Positions 1-12,438 are shown, numbered from the stretch's first letter. The stretch: 64,000 nt of DNA from Epiperipatus broadwayi (GCA_028023455.1 JAQFVV010012477.1:62001-126000), one strand, 5' to 3'. Notes: generated by a model not told the origin, from the letters alone. Numbers and translations are program-made.

Positions 1-3000
1 TTAATCATGTGACTTGTATACTACATACTTTCACACACATGCTTGTTTGTATTTAAAGTAACAAAGTTTAAAATATTTTAAAAGTTATATTATAGAATTG
101 GATAGAATTATTGCCTATCATAAAAGCAAATAATAATAAATATTAAGTTAACTATCCTATGTAATGTTTTAAATAATGTAATAAAGACGAATACAGTTAA
201 TAAAAAAATTAAATATTTTGTTTAAATAAAACTAGATAAATTGAATATTAAGAATGGAATAAGTTATTAAAGTTATTTTAAAAGTTATTTTAAATGATTA
301 AATAATTTTGATAAAGTAATAATTGATTTAAAAGTAATATTTTAAATAATATTTTGAGTTATTACGTCATAAATTTTTATTTTAAAGATTTAATTCTGTA
401 AAAAGTTGAAAATATGTAAATTTGTTCTCAAGCTAAAAGTAAGAATCAACCAATCAAATGAGGTATTCTTACAGACTATAAATACAAGTTGCAGAGGGGG
501 GAGGTATCAGGGGAGATTTATAATGTATTGAAACCAGAGAAAGGTATATTAATAGCTATCAAAAGATAGTACTTTAAAATTTTTATTTAGTCAATTTTTA
601 ATATTTTCTTATAGTTTTATTTGCAAAAAAAAAAAAAAAAAACTAATTGATATTATTTAAAAAGTATTTTGCAAAAGAGAGTTTAAAATAAAATATATTT
701 GGGAACTTCTTGAAAATGATTTTCTAATTTTTTAAAGTACTTTCCAGGATTATTTTATCTGAAATTTGACCTAAACTTCGCAATGAAAAGATGGATATAC
801 TGTAGAATAAAATACATATAAATTATAATAATATAAAAATGTTTTTGGAATATTTTGATACAGCTTTATTAATGCTTCACTGGAGAACTGTTCTGGTACA
901 AAAAATAATTCGGACATTATGCTGGAAGCTTAAATGGAAAGTTATTTGCCATCTAAAAAATTTGTGATGCATTATTTATAAGCTTATCCAGGAGTTTTAA
1001 AAAGAATAAGATACTTATATCTTATCATAAAATATAATAATGAAAGAAATAGAATGTTTAGTCCTTTTTGAAGGAAACATTTTTTTTATAAAGAATATAT
1101 TTTACAAGAATTAAAAAGAGCTCATAGAGAAGATTTTGTTAAGGAATTATAATATTAAAAAAACTTCTAGTCTCAGAAAGATCAAAAATGCATCTTTAGA
1201 AGTATTTGTTTTTTGAAGCGCTTTATCAAGGATGGAAACCTACATAGAAGAATGAATGCATAATAGTTGATTAAAAAATGAATCCATGGAAATATTGTAA
1301 AAAAGTTTACCGAATATTTTAAAGTTAAGCTAGATGGAGGATGCATCGGATACTCCACAGAGAATATTGGCAGAGAATAATGAAGAAATTTCACGGGATT
1401 AATTAATATTATGATTTAATAATTATCATTTTAAATACTAAAACCAAGGATTATTTTCTATAAATTTTACTAAATGGATTAATATTTATTTTTATTTTTA
1501 AACTTTAATGCGCTTGGAGGAGAACATTTTAAAACTCTAGAGAAAATAATAAACATTTTGGACTTATCAGGAACTATTGTCAAGAAAATATGTAATTATA
1601 GTTTTGATTCCTTTTATTTTATTAACCTAGTTTAAATCTAATTTTTTTTTATAAGATTAGGAAAACATAAAACATTAATTTGTTGATGGTATAAAATTTT
1701 ATAATGGAATAATCTAACAATTTAGATAAGAATATATTTTAAAATAAAGTGTATGAATGTATATTTCTTTATGTTTGCAATGATCAGTATCTAGTGGATG
1801 AAGAAGCCTACTGAATATGATGACCAGATAAAGGTTATTTTGGTAATATTAATAACTATTAATAATTTATAATGTATATTTTTTGTTTTCTTTAGATCAT
1901 CTATGAATCATAAGAATGAAGTGTAAAAGTTTTTTTTTTATTATATGTAACACATTTCATACAACATTTTAAAAAATATTATGAGATAGGATTGATTTGA
2001 AAATATGCATATGACGATTTTTTTTATATTAATGATATAATCCAACATAATAACAAATAATTATGTGATTCTTTTAAAACTTTTCATGTTATTGGATATT
2101 CAAATATTGTCTAGTTAGATTGTATATGATTAAACATACAGAATGATGAAGTAGACAGACTTTTCTTATGGAACATCTAGATTGTTTTAAAATTATCAGT
2201 GAATTTTATTTATTGTTTTGTAAATGCAGATAGTTATTTATCGATGTAAGATGTGGAAAGTCTGGAGAAATAATGTTGAGATAGTGGCTTGGAAGTACTT
2301 AGTGAACAGGAAACCAAGATGATGTTTTTAAGAAATAGGATATGATAAGGAATAGAAATAATATTTAGTCTTTATGTGGATATCAGCATAGTTAACAAAG
2401 CCCTATGACTGGTACACATTTTATTTGGACAGTGTTTTATATTTCTTTAAATATTTGATGTTCTAATACAGCTGAAGAAATAGCTTTAACATCGTTCATG
2501 TATTAGAGGTTATTAGACAGGTAAAGGTCATACCTCTTTCTTGTAATGCACTGTGCCATGATTTTTGAGATATGTTATGAGTGATATTCTAGCTTTCTTC
2601 CTTAAATCCTATACATCTGTTTTGCTATCTTTATTTCATGTAACTGCATCATTTAGTAAGATATTTTTAAAAGTAATAATAAATAATTTAGAGCTTAGGT
2701 TATGCTATCGTTTTGTATAAGATTGGTTTATTTGCTTATAAGGAACAGAATTTTATAACTTAAAATTGAAGGTCCAATATATTCTAAGGAAGGGAAAGAA
2801 TCATAGAATATATTTTGAATTTTATTTCAGAAAAGAAATATAAATTTTTAAAATAGAGTATCTAAACAAAGACATTTTCGTTAAAATGTTAATTATTTTT
2901 GAATGCTTTATTATTATTATTTTTTAAGAAAAAAATAAGTATTGCATATTTTTAAAATACAATAATATACAATAAATGTAGGGAATATGCATAGTATGTA

Positions 3001-4459
3001 TATATATTTTTGTTTATTGAATAACAGGAATATATTGATTATTACACTTATATCATACTAAAGTAAGGCTAAATAAGAATATATTATGATTAGTAAACAT
3101 CATGTGATAAAACACTAAAATCTAATATTGAATTTTGGATGAATATTTTATGTAACATCTTTGACTTTGCAAGATGAAATTTTTTTAATATTTTGAGAAA
3201 TCCATACTCATTATAAAGTTAATTTTGTTTTTCTGTAGAATGTTTTCCTATGAATGTTTTAAAATAAGATAGTTTAATAATATTAAGGATGAAATATTTT
3301 GCTAATAAAATAAGTAAATATATTTGTAATAAGTTAACCATAACAAGAAACCAAATGATAACATTTTTTTTTTTTATTTTGTCTTAAGTCTAAATAAAGA
3401 TATAACTAAACTATAAATTATTTTTTTATAACCTAGTAGATAAAAATGTAAGAATAAAATAAGGATATCCATTGTAAATAATGTACATAAATTGTTTATT
3501 TTATTTGTTGTTGTTCATAAACTTTGTTAAAATTTGTTTTCAAAATTTTTGTGTCTGGATTATTTATTTCTCCACTCCACTGCATGAAATCACGATATAT
3601 TCATAACAATTGAAACAAATATATAATTTTGCACAAAAAGATAAATAGAGAGTTATATTTAAGAATTTAAATATTTTATTGGTATTCTTTTAATTAAATA
3701 ATTATAATTTTACATTGTTTTATTGGTCATAAATCAGTTATCACAATAGTATACTGAATTATATGCTATCAGTTGCCACACATCCTTTGTCTATCAGATT
3801 ATCATATGCTACCATGTATTTATTATATCATTACATGAAGATAAAAGATTATATAAAATTATTGTATTATTTTATTATGGTAATAAAATTATAATAAAAG
3901 AAAAGATATCCAGTAGTAGTTAAACAATGAAGAATATTATTATTTATTATTATTAGTTTAAGTATAGTAGATTATGACATAAAATCCTTTCTCATATTTT
4001 ACTACCATATTTTTAAATTAACTTAGAATAAACTTTATGAACCTGAGATTATTTTATTGAGCTAGATTATTACAAATAGAAGATTAAGACTTAATTATTA
4101 GTTTAATCTTAGTGAGTAGAAGTTATTAAAGTCGTAAGAATACTATGAGTTTGTTATTTGAAATAGTAATAAGGGGGGATAGTGTTCTTATGCCATTGAG
4201 GTAGTATCCTGTGGGATATTGGCTCAATGTAATCTATCTTGTCACCTGTATTTTCACTTCAAGTCTCATGAAAATATTAAATATTTATTTAATTTATTTT
4301 ATAAACTGAACCTTATTCGTATTTTAAATTTGAGCTAGTGAAACATTTTAATTTTAATGCTGAATATTTTATTTATTATTTATTAACTGAGCTAGAACCC
4401 GTTTTATTTTATATCATATACTATTCTGAAGTGAGGGTGCACAAGACCAGGTTAGAATA
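1..4459 (+). mobile_element. Very long LTR, copy A (5'-truncated by window edge)
   Basis: This stretch is the reverse complement of about 39.82-44.25 kb and 48.02-52.38 kb, the two LTRs of the 13.1-kb element described below, so its sense strand is plus. Roughly 0.5 kb of the LTR lies left of the window. It is clearly more diverged from the other two copies than they are from each other. Its 3' end, AGGTTAGAATA, runs straight into a (TA)n tract and then into sequence of another repeat. No primer binding site follows, so copy A is either a solo LTR or the 3' LTR of an element extending out of the window. No open frame of note occurs; the short sense ORF found near the middle of the other copies is broken here by a stop and a frameshift. 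Confidence 0.9.
450..484 (+). promoter_or_regulatory. LTR promoter motifs (CCAAT and TATA box), copy A
   Basis: A CCAAT box at 450-454 is followed by TATAAATA at 477-484, a normal spacing for an RNA polymerase II core promoter. Both motifs are conserved at the matching positions in the other two LTR copies. The purine/G-rich stretch just downstream (about 494-516) is also shared. Confidence 0.6.
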
Positions 4460-4468
4460 TATATATAT

Positions 4469-4592
4469 GCATTTAGCATTACTCATCCACTTTCATATTA
4501 TTTATTAATTAAACAAATTTTACATACAAATGTAATAAAAATAGATATAAATAAAAATATGTATTATTCTATTATAAGATGGATAAATACCA
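4469..4592 (-). repeat. Start of the 3' LTR of an older element (LTR family 2), cut by copy A
   Basis: This 120-bp piece matches 14.16-14.28 kb and 8.45-8.58 kb. On the minus strand it begins TGGTATTTAT just after a polypurine tract, as a 3' LTR does. The rest of the LTR is missing because the very long LTR copy A starts exactly at the (TA)n tract where the homology stops. Confidence 0.65.
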
Positions 4593-4610
4593 CCTCATCT
4601 CTCCTCACTC
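4593..4610 (-). other. Polypurine tract of LTR family 2
   Basis: On the minus strand this is an unbroken run of G and A with one T (GAGTGAGGAGAGATGAGG) directly before the LTR start TGGTATTT. The same arrangement is present before the sister LTR at 14.28 kb. Confidence 0.6.
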
Positions 4611-4699
4611 TGAAAAACTTTTAAAATAATAATAAAAACCTCTTAACTGTCATTTCTATACCCTATTCTTTTTTCCCTTTCCTCTTTTCAGGCAAATTT

Positions 4700-5588
4700 T
4701 TAAATTGGCCCATGGGTTTGTTGCAATTACGTCATCATGGGTCTGGATCTTTTTCTTCCTTAAATAGATCATTTGAATCTATATCCACTAAAATTTCTAT
4801 TGCTTCTTCAATAGAACTTATAGGTTTTTAGCAAGGTTGTGCTGTACTACTATCAGTAAATTATATCTGATTATCATCACAGTCTTCTATTGATCCATAG
4901 GGTAAATCTCAAGCATTCTTAATTTAGCAGCTTGTCTTTGAAAAAACTGGCTATAACTTTCACCACTCACTTTGGAGTACTTTTTTTGAGAGACATGTAT
5001 GAATTTCTCATCTTTCCTTGCTATGAAATGTTTTTAATATCATCATTTTCTTTATGGGAATGTTCTTGGGCTATCGTCTACAGTTTTCCACCACCTCATA
5101 AGTATTTAGGAGTGATAATAATTTTCTCTTTTTCACCTAGAAAATAAAAAATATTTCAAACTAAGTACTTACAGAAGTGTTCATCTAAACTTTCTTTAAA
5201 CATTTTGATATGAATAAATTTTGCTAAGGTCTGCTTATGTCTAATACCTATACATCCTTCTCCTTTTTTATTTTGGCTCTACTTTTAACCAACTTATCTA
5301 CATTATATATAAATCCCAATTTTTACTCTTCTCAATTTTTTTCACATTTTCTCAGTGATTGCTTTTCAAAATCACCCTTTTTAAGTACAATAATCTTGTG
5401 TTTATTTCCATTACTCCCTGCTTTCTTTCTACAGTAAAACCCCATTTTGCACTGCTTTTATTCTCCCTTTCTTTAATCTCATTTACATCTTATCTGAGAT
5501 CTTTGATCATGGTCTCCATTTTTCTTTCCTTAGTATTTCTTTCAACTATTTTCTTCAACTCTGAGATAGCTTTTAGCAAGTAATCCAT
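4700..5588 (-). pseudogene. Decayed gag-like coding region of LTR family 2
   Basis: Read on the minus strand, an ATG at 5588 opens a Lys/Glu-rich, heptad-like segment (MDYLLKAISELKKIVERN and on), followed after several stops and frameshifts by KVSGESYSQFFQRQAAKLRM near 4.9 kb. The latter resembles the capsid part of Ty3/Gypsy Gag, where a 'GES...F..L..L' pattern is usual. It lies between the two LTR pieces of the same family in the right order and strand. No zinc knuckle, protease or reverse transcriptase is visible, so the element was either non-autonomous or heavily deleted. The Gag assignment is inference from a short motif and position. Confidence 0.4.
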
Positions 5589-6281
5589 TTTTGATAGGTC
5601 AGGGTTTTTAAATAATATCACTGAATATTCTTCTAAACTGTTTTTCTTTATTCACATCTATTTTTTTTTAATATTAAACTTTTCTAAACCATCTGAATTT
5701 CTCCCTTACCCCAGATCCTATCTAACCTCATACAACAGATCTACTAATTTTCAAATATTACTCTTCCTTCTCTCAAGATGTTTTATATTCTAAAGCCCTT
5801 ACATTGGATCTCTATTTTTCTATCTTATAACCTCAAAATTACTATGAGGTGATATAGGTTGTCTTGTATGTAAAACCTGTATGAATACTAGCAGTCACCA
5901 CCAGACCATAGCCTGGAACCAGACTCACAAGGAAAAATCTTACTTATTTTTACTAGCAACCATACATGATAATAAATATCACATGATCACCATTTCTAAT
6001 GCTTGCTCAAAACTGTTATTAAAACAGACAAAACTCTCTGTGTATGATGCTTTTTATTGTTTCTAAACTATTGCACTGACAGTCTTATTTGAAGGAAATA
6101 ATGACTTTATATAATAGGGTAGTTCATATTTACTCTTAAATAAAATTGGATTTTTGTTCCTTTAGCAAAATCTGACAGACAGAATGATTGTTATATTTTA
6201 TGAGCTCATGCATTCATTTCACTGGCTTTTAAATCATTCAACTGCTGGTCAAGAGATCAGCATGACTGCCATGCCGCTTGG

Positions 6282-7808
6282 ATGAAGCTTTATTAAATAT
6301 TATTAAGAAATTATATGAAAATAATTATTATACTTACCAGTTAGGGGATATAAAATCAGTTAAAGTTAAAAATGGGGGGGGGGGATTAAGGCAAAAATGC
6401 CTTATGTCACCTATTTTGTTTTTGTGAGGGGTAGAGATACCATTAATAGGTGGCAAGGGAGTATATATTTTGTTGGGTTTTTTTTTGCAGATGATATATT
6501 TTTGTGTGCAGAAAGAAGAGAAGATATGGAAATTATGTTGAGGACATGTGCAAGGGTGGGTAAAGAGATGGGAATTAAATTTAGTGAAGAAAAATCAAAT
6601 ATAATTATGTTCAATACTGGGAAAAGAGAAGATGTAGAATGTTTATTGGGGGATATAAAGTTAAGTGTGGTGGATAGATATAAGGATTTGGGAATCATCT
6701 TATGTAATCATGAAAATTGCTTGGATGAATGGGAGAAAAAATTGGTAAATGAAGCAAAGAAAAGAAAGGGTTTGGTAAAGAAACTAACAGTATTTTCATA
6801 TAATAAATATGATGTAGCTAGAATAGTATAGAAGGGAGTTGCAGTAGCAGTGTTAACATATGGTAATGATGTATTGTGTGTTAGTAAAAGGGTTTTAGAT
6901 TGTTTAGAGAAAGTACAAAGGGAAGTAGGAAGACATGCATTAGATGCAGAGATGTGGACAGCAAAGGAGGCAATTCAAAGAGAAATGGGATGGTCAAGTT
7001 TTTATATGAGAGATGCAAAAAGTAAAATGAAAATGTTTGGTAGGTTGCAGTTTATGGCTAGTAAAAGAATAGCAAAAATAGTGTTCAATTGGGTTATGAG
7101 TAAAGGGCAGGTAACAAGATGGGTGAGAAAGGTAATGCGGTATGCGAAAGATTTGGATAAAAAATTTATATCAGTATTCTTGTATAAAAGGTGGGATGAT
7201 TGTGTTAGGAGGATTGTTGAGTGTTATAGTGGTAAGGAATGGGATAAAAGAATAGAAGTATTAATAAAAAATAGGGAGTTGGAGAACTAGTATGGAGGGT
7301 AAGAAGAGTTTAAATATATATAAAGTAAACAGAATATTGGATGCGAGTTAATTTATGATAATAGTAAGGAAAGTAATTTATTATTTAAGGCTCGAATGGG
7401 ATCTTTAGCAACAAGAGAATATACATGTAAATGGAAAACCATGGATAATTTAGTGTGCAAATTGTGTAAGGAAGGTATAGAAAATATTAGGCATCTGTTG
7501 ATTGAATGTAAATGCTTAAAAGCAGAAAGGGTACAGATAATGAAGATATGGGAGAATAGACATGAACAAAGTGACTATACAGAAAGTGAGTTATTAGTTT
7601 TTATGTTGGGTTTGAGAAGAAAGAATGGGATTTAGATATAAAGGCCATAGATTTGACAAAGATTATGTTGTGGAAATGGGATGGGGCAGAATATGGTAAG
7701 ACTTAAGGGTGGGGAATGGAGAATAAAATGGCTAACAGATTTAACTGGGCATAATTGCTGAGATATTCTTGACTTCGTTTAAGTAGAAGCCAAATACATC
7801 ACATCACA
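6282..7808 (+). mobile_element. 5'-truncated LINE ending in (ACATC)n
   Basis: This is the 3' part of a non-LTR retrotransposon: the second half of the reverse transcriptase, the region after it, a C-terminal zinc knuckle and a short 3' UTR ending TACATCACATCACAT. The 3' 250 bp match a second truncated copy at 20.49-20.79 kb with the same ATC-rich tail. The clade is not certain; the FADD box and C-terminal CCHC knuckle are common to several animal LINE clades. Confidence 0.85.
6370..7635 (+). pseudogene. LINE reverse transcriptase C-terminal half and CCHC knuckle (broken)
   Basis: Three adjoining open segments (6397-6831, 6850-7290, 7396-7635) in different frames form one decayed ORF2-like protein. 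The first has the catalytic box FFADDIFLCAE and then MGIKFSEEKSNIIMFN and a YKDLGIIL motif, typical of the RT palm and thumb of animal LINEs. The region normally reading 'RQGCPLSP' is recognisable but garbled just after a run of ten G at 6374-6383. The second segment (LTYGNDVLC to GRHALDAEM) is the usual post-RT region. The third carries CKLC..H....C, the C-terminal zinc knuckle. Stops at 6829 and 7288 and frame changes show it is dead. The N-terminal endonuclease and fingers are missing. Confidence 0.85.
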
Positions 7809-8895
7809 TGCAGGCAGTTGCCCGGGTTGCGGGTTCAAGTCCTAGCCAATGCTATGACACTTAATAAAAATAGGATTATGCTCCTAATGGTTATTTGATA
7901 TTATGAGCACTTTATTATTTTTGAAAGTCCACATAGAACATTGGCATAATTTTCTGATTAATTCAATAATGATTCTTTATCCTTTGGGCATTGGATGTGG
8001 TGTTATGCTCCTGCAGATATAGTGATTCCCATGTGAAAGGAATTTCCTAGGAGGAATTATGGTTGATCTAGCTGGAAAACATAAGCTTCTTCAAACATGG
8101 TAAAAAAATAACTGTCATTTGAAAACACCATTTCTTTATGTCATTCCAATTATTCCCCATTCTTCTTTTATTGACCTTTTCTTATTAAAACTTTTAGACT
8201 TTAGTTCTAATTTTAGAAACATTTATAACAGCCATGTAGCAAGAAAATATTTTCTTTTGTTATTTTGGCTCCAGGTCAAATTTTTTTGTCTGGGTTTTAT
8301 CAGATTATTGATAAATATATATGTGCGATTAACTCATTCAATTTTATGGAATTCCTTCCATTTCATACTTAAATTATTTTTTTTACAATGAAGCAAATTT
8401 ATTTTTCCCCACCACTACCATTAATAGTTCTCAATAACTATATGCAAATGTATTTATTTATACCCATCAATTTTTGACATTTTATTTATTAATTAAATTA
8501 ATATATTCACACAAATATAATAAAAATGGATTGAATTAAAAATATCTACTATTCTTTTATAAAGTGGAAATACTACCTTAATATATATATATGTTATTTT
8601 TATCAATAATTTCTATTAATTTTTTTCCTGCTTACTGCAAAATATTAATTTGTTTTATCTCAATGATATATTTGATGTATTATTTCTGTGTTTGCATGAA
8701 AAATGTTTAAGCATAACATTTTTTATAATATATAACTGAAAATATAATAGTAAATAAAAATAATAATTGTATTTGTAATTAATAATATTTTACAATATTT
8801 GGTAGAATTCAATTTTATGTGATAATACATATAGAGGTGGTATAAAAATATGATTTTGTTGTTTTCACCATTTTGATTTGTTTAGTCAATTATAT

Positions 8896-8988
8896 GCATT
8901 GGTGATCAAGAGGTCAGCGCGACTGCCTTGCACTTGCAGGCAGTTGTCCGGGTTGCGGGTTCGCGTCCCGGCTGATGCTATGACACTT
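8896..8988 (+). mobile_element. tRNA-derived SINE (family 1), intact copy
   Basis: It has a box A-like GGTGATCAAGAGGTCAGC, an ACTGCC/GGCAGT hairpin, a strong box B-like GGGTTCGCGTCCC and the family tail CTGATGCTATGACACTT followed by a run of A. It is much more GC-rich than its surroundings. The box A form recalls tRNA-Leu/Ser. It does not fold as a proper tRNA gene, so I call it a SINE. Confidence 0.75.
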
Positions 8989-9997
8989 AAAAAAAATGTT
9001 TAATATCCCTAAAGATGACTTGCACAATGTCAAGATATAGAAATTAAAATTATACAAAACATAAAATTTCACTATTTTAAATAAAAGATGCAGTAAGGTG
9101 TAAACACAAAAATAATATATAGAAGAATAAATAAAATTGACTTATCTCTGTAAGTCAAGTTAATTTATTATTCAGCTAAAATTAAAATCATTCTTTAATT
9201 TAACTATATATTCTTAAAATAAAATTAAAAATAATAAAATGTTTTAAAGCACAATTTTTTAAAACTATAATTTGCAAATGTTAATTTATATCCATTGTAA
9301 GTTGTCATATTTAAAACAAAAAAAAAGAAATGTGTTCAGAATTATAAAATTTTTAATATAAAATTTAATTCAAAACCAAGTTTTTATAATTAGTTTTTTT
9401 AATAACAATATAATAAACTTTTGTATATTTGTTTTGTGGAAAAATCATGCAATGTATTAACAAAATTTATTTTTAAACCCTTGATTAAAACAGATTACTA
9501 TGATAACAAAAATGAATATATACTTGATAACTTAAAATATTTTTTTATAAAAAAAAACCCTGCTTCCTCAACATAATTAAAAATATTCAAGAAACAGATA
9601 AGAGGGAAGCAGATCCATACCTGGTCATATTAACCTGGGAATTTACAACTGGCCTAAACAGTAACTGATCAAACACCCCCTAAATAATTTACTTGAAAAT
9701 AACTATTAAGATTTAAAAAAATCCTCCAATCATAGCTTACCAAAACAGGGCTTACTAACAATGGTATTTTGTTATAGACTAGATGAATGATATATTCACC
9801 TTGCATCCACTGGCTAAGTTCTTCACTAAAACTCATTTGTATTCTACAGACTTTTAGATCAATCCTTCTTTGTATACATTGTCCTGTGACCTCACCTATC
9901 TAATTTTTGTTCTTTCTTTGTATTCGTCAATAGGTCAAATAAAATTATCTTGAAAAAGAACGTTTTTTTGTTATATTATTGTCTTAAAAATAATATA

Positions 9998-10128
9998 TTG
10001 TACAGGCTTAAACCTGCATTTATATATGTAATATATGCGGGATTCGAACTCAGACATTCACACGACCCACTATTCTCAGTGCCATCTCATATTGCTGACT
10101 TACCTGATCACACACATGTTGAAAATAT
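9998..10128 (-). mobile_element. SINE family 2 (tRNA-like part only)
   Basis: On the minus strand it contains a box A-like GATCAGGTAAGTCAGC and a box B-like GAGTTCGAATCCCGC. It shares its end (TTGTACAG...CTGCATTTATATATG on the plus strand) with the copy at 28.23 kb. The hammerhead part found in other copies is absent; homology stops just after the box A side. Confidence 0.65.
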
Positions 10129-10650
10129 TAAATGTTTCAAATTGTTTATTGTGAAACTTTTCAACAAATGCATATTAATTAGATTTTCTTGAAATATTAA
10201 ATATAAATTATTTATATATATAGCCAAAAGTCTAAATACAGAGATAAAGTCCTAACTTAGATATGCTGGTCTTATTTGATTCAATATTCTGCAGACTTAA
10301 AGATGTCAAGCATAATGAATGAAAGTCAACTACTTTTATTTATTTTGATATTTAAATCTTTCTATAATACAAGCAAAGCATGGAATTTAAATTTACAGAG
10401 ATGTTCATGCAGCCTTTCTCAAAATCAGTTTATAATTTTACTTTACAAAGAGAGTCAATACAACTCATTTTGATAACCTAGTAAACAATATTAAATTAAA
10501 CAATATTACAGAATACAAAATAAAATGATAATTTCTAGACAAAACTCTCCATACAGTAGTGCCACCATGTGCCAACCAGAGTAATCAATGGATGCCAGAA
10601 GGCTTGTGCATAAAATTCCTATCTAGTGCCTACTCATCCAATATTCCCAG

Positions 10651-10684
10651 ACTAGTTTCTGGCTTGTGGTCTTCATCAGTGAGG
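10651..10684 (-). ncRNA. Weak hammerhead-like motif
   Basis: On the minus strand CTGATGA is followed 13 nt later by GAAAC, the spacing of a hammerhead core, but the 13 nt between do not form a proper stem II. PLE terminal regions often carry such motifs. It may be a decayed remnant or chance. Confidence 0.25.
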
Positions 10685-11820
10685 AGTTTTGGATCTGAGA
10701 GCACTGCACCTAGATCTTAGGATCTAATTCAACCTTCCAGCAGCCACCTTTTATCTCAACTACAAAGCTATAATAATGAAATTGAAAACACAAAAATATT
10801 TTCAATCTAAGCTCAATAGCTTATATAGTCATATGAGTCTGAACTCAGTTTACCACCCATACATAACAATTATGTGCTAGTATAAGAGATGATGATCATG
10901 TGATGATAACTTCAATAGCTGATCATATTTGAAGCAATGTTTTGCACTGCCACATTTTTCAAATATAATAAATCAAAATTAAGCATTTGTATTCTTTTAC
11001 CAAGCCGTTACATCGATGTTTACATCTGATTATAATAGCTGTCAATGTAAATTTTAAGCCAGCACAGATGTATATGCATCCTCGTTCAAATATTAGCTTT
11101 GATAGTGAAAGCTTTAAAATGTGAATATCTCATTACCACATTGAAGATAATAATTAAATTTTCTAATTGTATAAGGTTTATAGATACACACACCATACAC
11201 ATATGCATATGTTAGTATGTGCGAGTGTTAATTGACAATAGGCATAAATAATGCTGTTAAATGGGAAATAATTCCATTAATTTTAAATTTATACAAGAAT
11301 CTATATTTATGATTCTTATTTTACAGCATATAATTTAGTCACGTGATTAAAGATATTTAAAACTGTAAACGACCCCTAAAGACCAACATTGTTCGCTTGG
11401 CCCAGATCACAACTTCTCCATGTTTTCATTATCTTTGATGGGTATTTATCAACAGGTTCTAAATCACATAATTTTTTCACATCAATGACAGCTGTTGTTT
11501 TAGAGAAATAGATTTATGATTATTACTAACTATTTATTGATAATCATTACGTGCCTAAATATGATATTACCAATGATTGTGAGTGTTCTACATGACAATT
11601 GTTAGATTAAATTGCTATATGCAGTATATATATCCAATAAATTTAGCAAATGTTTTTTATATTAATTATTAAAATACTTTAGTTAATTATTAGTAAATAG
11701 TAATGTTTTTATTTAAAAAAAACAAACAAACAAACAAGCAGTATTATAACAGTGTAAATAATAATGAAAATCCTACTTATAATTATATCAATATTTATCA
11801 AGCGAAAAAATATATGACTA

Positions 11821-12056
11821 TTTAATATATAGGGTATATGAGCACAGACTTTCACACGATCCACCACTCTCCACACTATCTCATAACACTGACACACTTG
11901 AACACATATATGTTGAAAAGATAAATAATCACCAATATCCGTATTTCATGTTAAACCAGCAATCATCAGTTGGTTCAGATTAACATCTCTACACATATAT
12001 GCTATAAGTGCTCAGATATATATTAAGATAGCCAATCCTCATACTTTAATGGACAG
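11821..12056 (-). mobile_element. SINE family 2 with hammerhead region
   Basis: On the minus strand the order is a short leader (CTGTCCATTAAAGTATGAGG), the hammerhead-like segment and then the decayed tRNA-like part. The same order is seen at 28.2-28.76 kb. The box B has lost the TTCGA core here. The leader is shared with both arms of the 28-kb copy. Confidence 0.65.
11924..11984 (-). ncRNA. Hammerhead ribozyme, degenerate copy
   Basis: CTGATGA and GAAA are intact and correctly spaced. The inner stem I is ACCAA with TTGGT, five Watson-Crick pairs, stronger than in the 28-kb copy. The outer stem I (GTTAATC with GATTATT) keeps most pairs. Stem II (TTGCT with AACAT) has two mismatches, and stem III is weakened by a C-to-G type change. 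It is probably inactive or slow. Confidence 0.55.
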
Positions 12057-12263
12057 TCTTCAATCAACTTCACACTCCAATTCTTCAACCGTCCATCCAA
12101 TTGAAAATCTGATGATGGAATGCTGAAAGGTCACGCTGAGGCCGAGATTCTTGTCACACCCATGTTGACCTAAGGTCAATCTGACTCCTCATTTACAGGA
12201 CATAATCCATTTAATACGTATACAAGGCATGGGCAGACATCTCTACTATGTAATAACTGAAAT

Positions 12264-12386
12264 ACACAGGCTTATTATATACCTCTATCTATATATGTAA
12301 TATATAGGGTATATAAGCATAGACTTTTACACAACCCACCATTCTCCACACTATCTCATAACACTGACACCCTTGAACACATACTA
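12264..12386 (-). mobile_element. SINE family 2 fragment, tRNA-like part
   Basis: It is homologous to the tRNA-like halves at 10.0 and 11.82 kb (Tatatatgtaatatat leader, then the box B side and box A side on the minus strand). It lacks the hammerhead part and is well diverged. Confidence 0.55.
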
Positions 12387-12438
12387 ATTGGAAAACTTAA
12401 ACATAAAATATTTATAACCTGGGACCCAAAATGTTGTA

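Larger units (their letters stand above)
6243..7866 (+). mobile_element. tRNA-derived SINE (family 1), interrupted by a LINE
   Basis: The left half (6243-6281) holds the box A side (GGTCAAGAGATCAGC). The right half (7809-7866) holds CAGGCAGTTG, a box B like GGGTTCAAGTCC and the family tail GCTATGACACTT. Both align to the intact copy at 8896-8988. The LINE fragment sits between them, in what would be the loop of the ACTGCC/GGCAGT hairpin. Confidence 0.7.
5651..8575 (-). mobile_element. 5' LTR of LTR family 2, split by a SINE and a LINE
   Basis: 5651-6240 and 7867-8575 together match 12.83-14.28 kb nearly end to end; the 1.6 kb between them is an inserted SINE plus LINE. Without the insertion the LTR is about 1.3 kb, close to the 1.46 kb of the sister copy. 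On the minus strand it starts TAGTATTTCC beside a (TA)n tract. I could not find a convincing primer binding site at its 3' end near 5650, so the exact LTR end is uncertain. Confidence 0.6.

Noticed and set aside
8896-8988. Possible functional tRNA gene
   Set aside because: Boxes A and B are present, but there is no consistent acceptor stem or cloverleaf, and two diverged copies share the same non-tRNA tail, as in a SINE.
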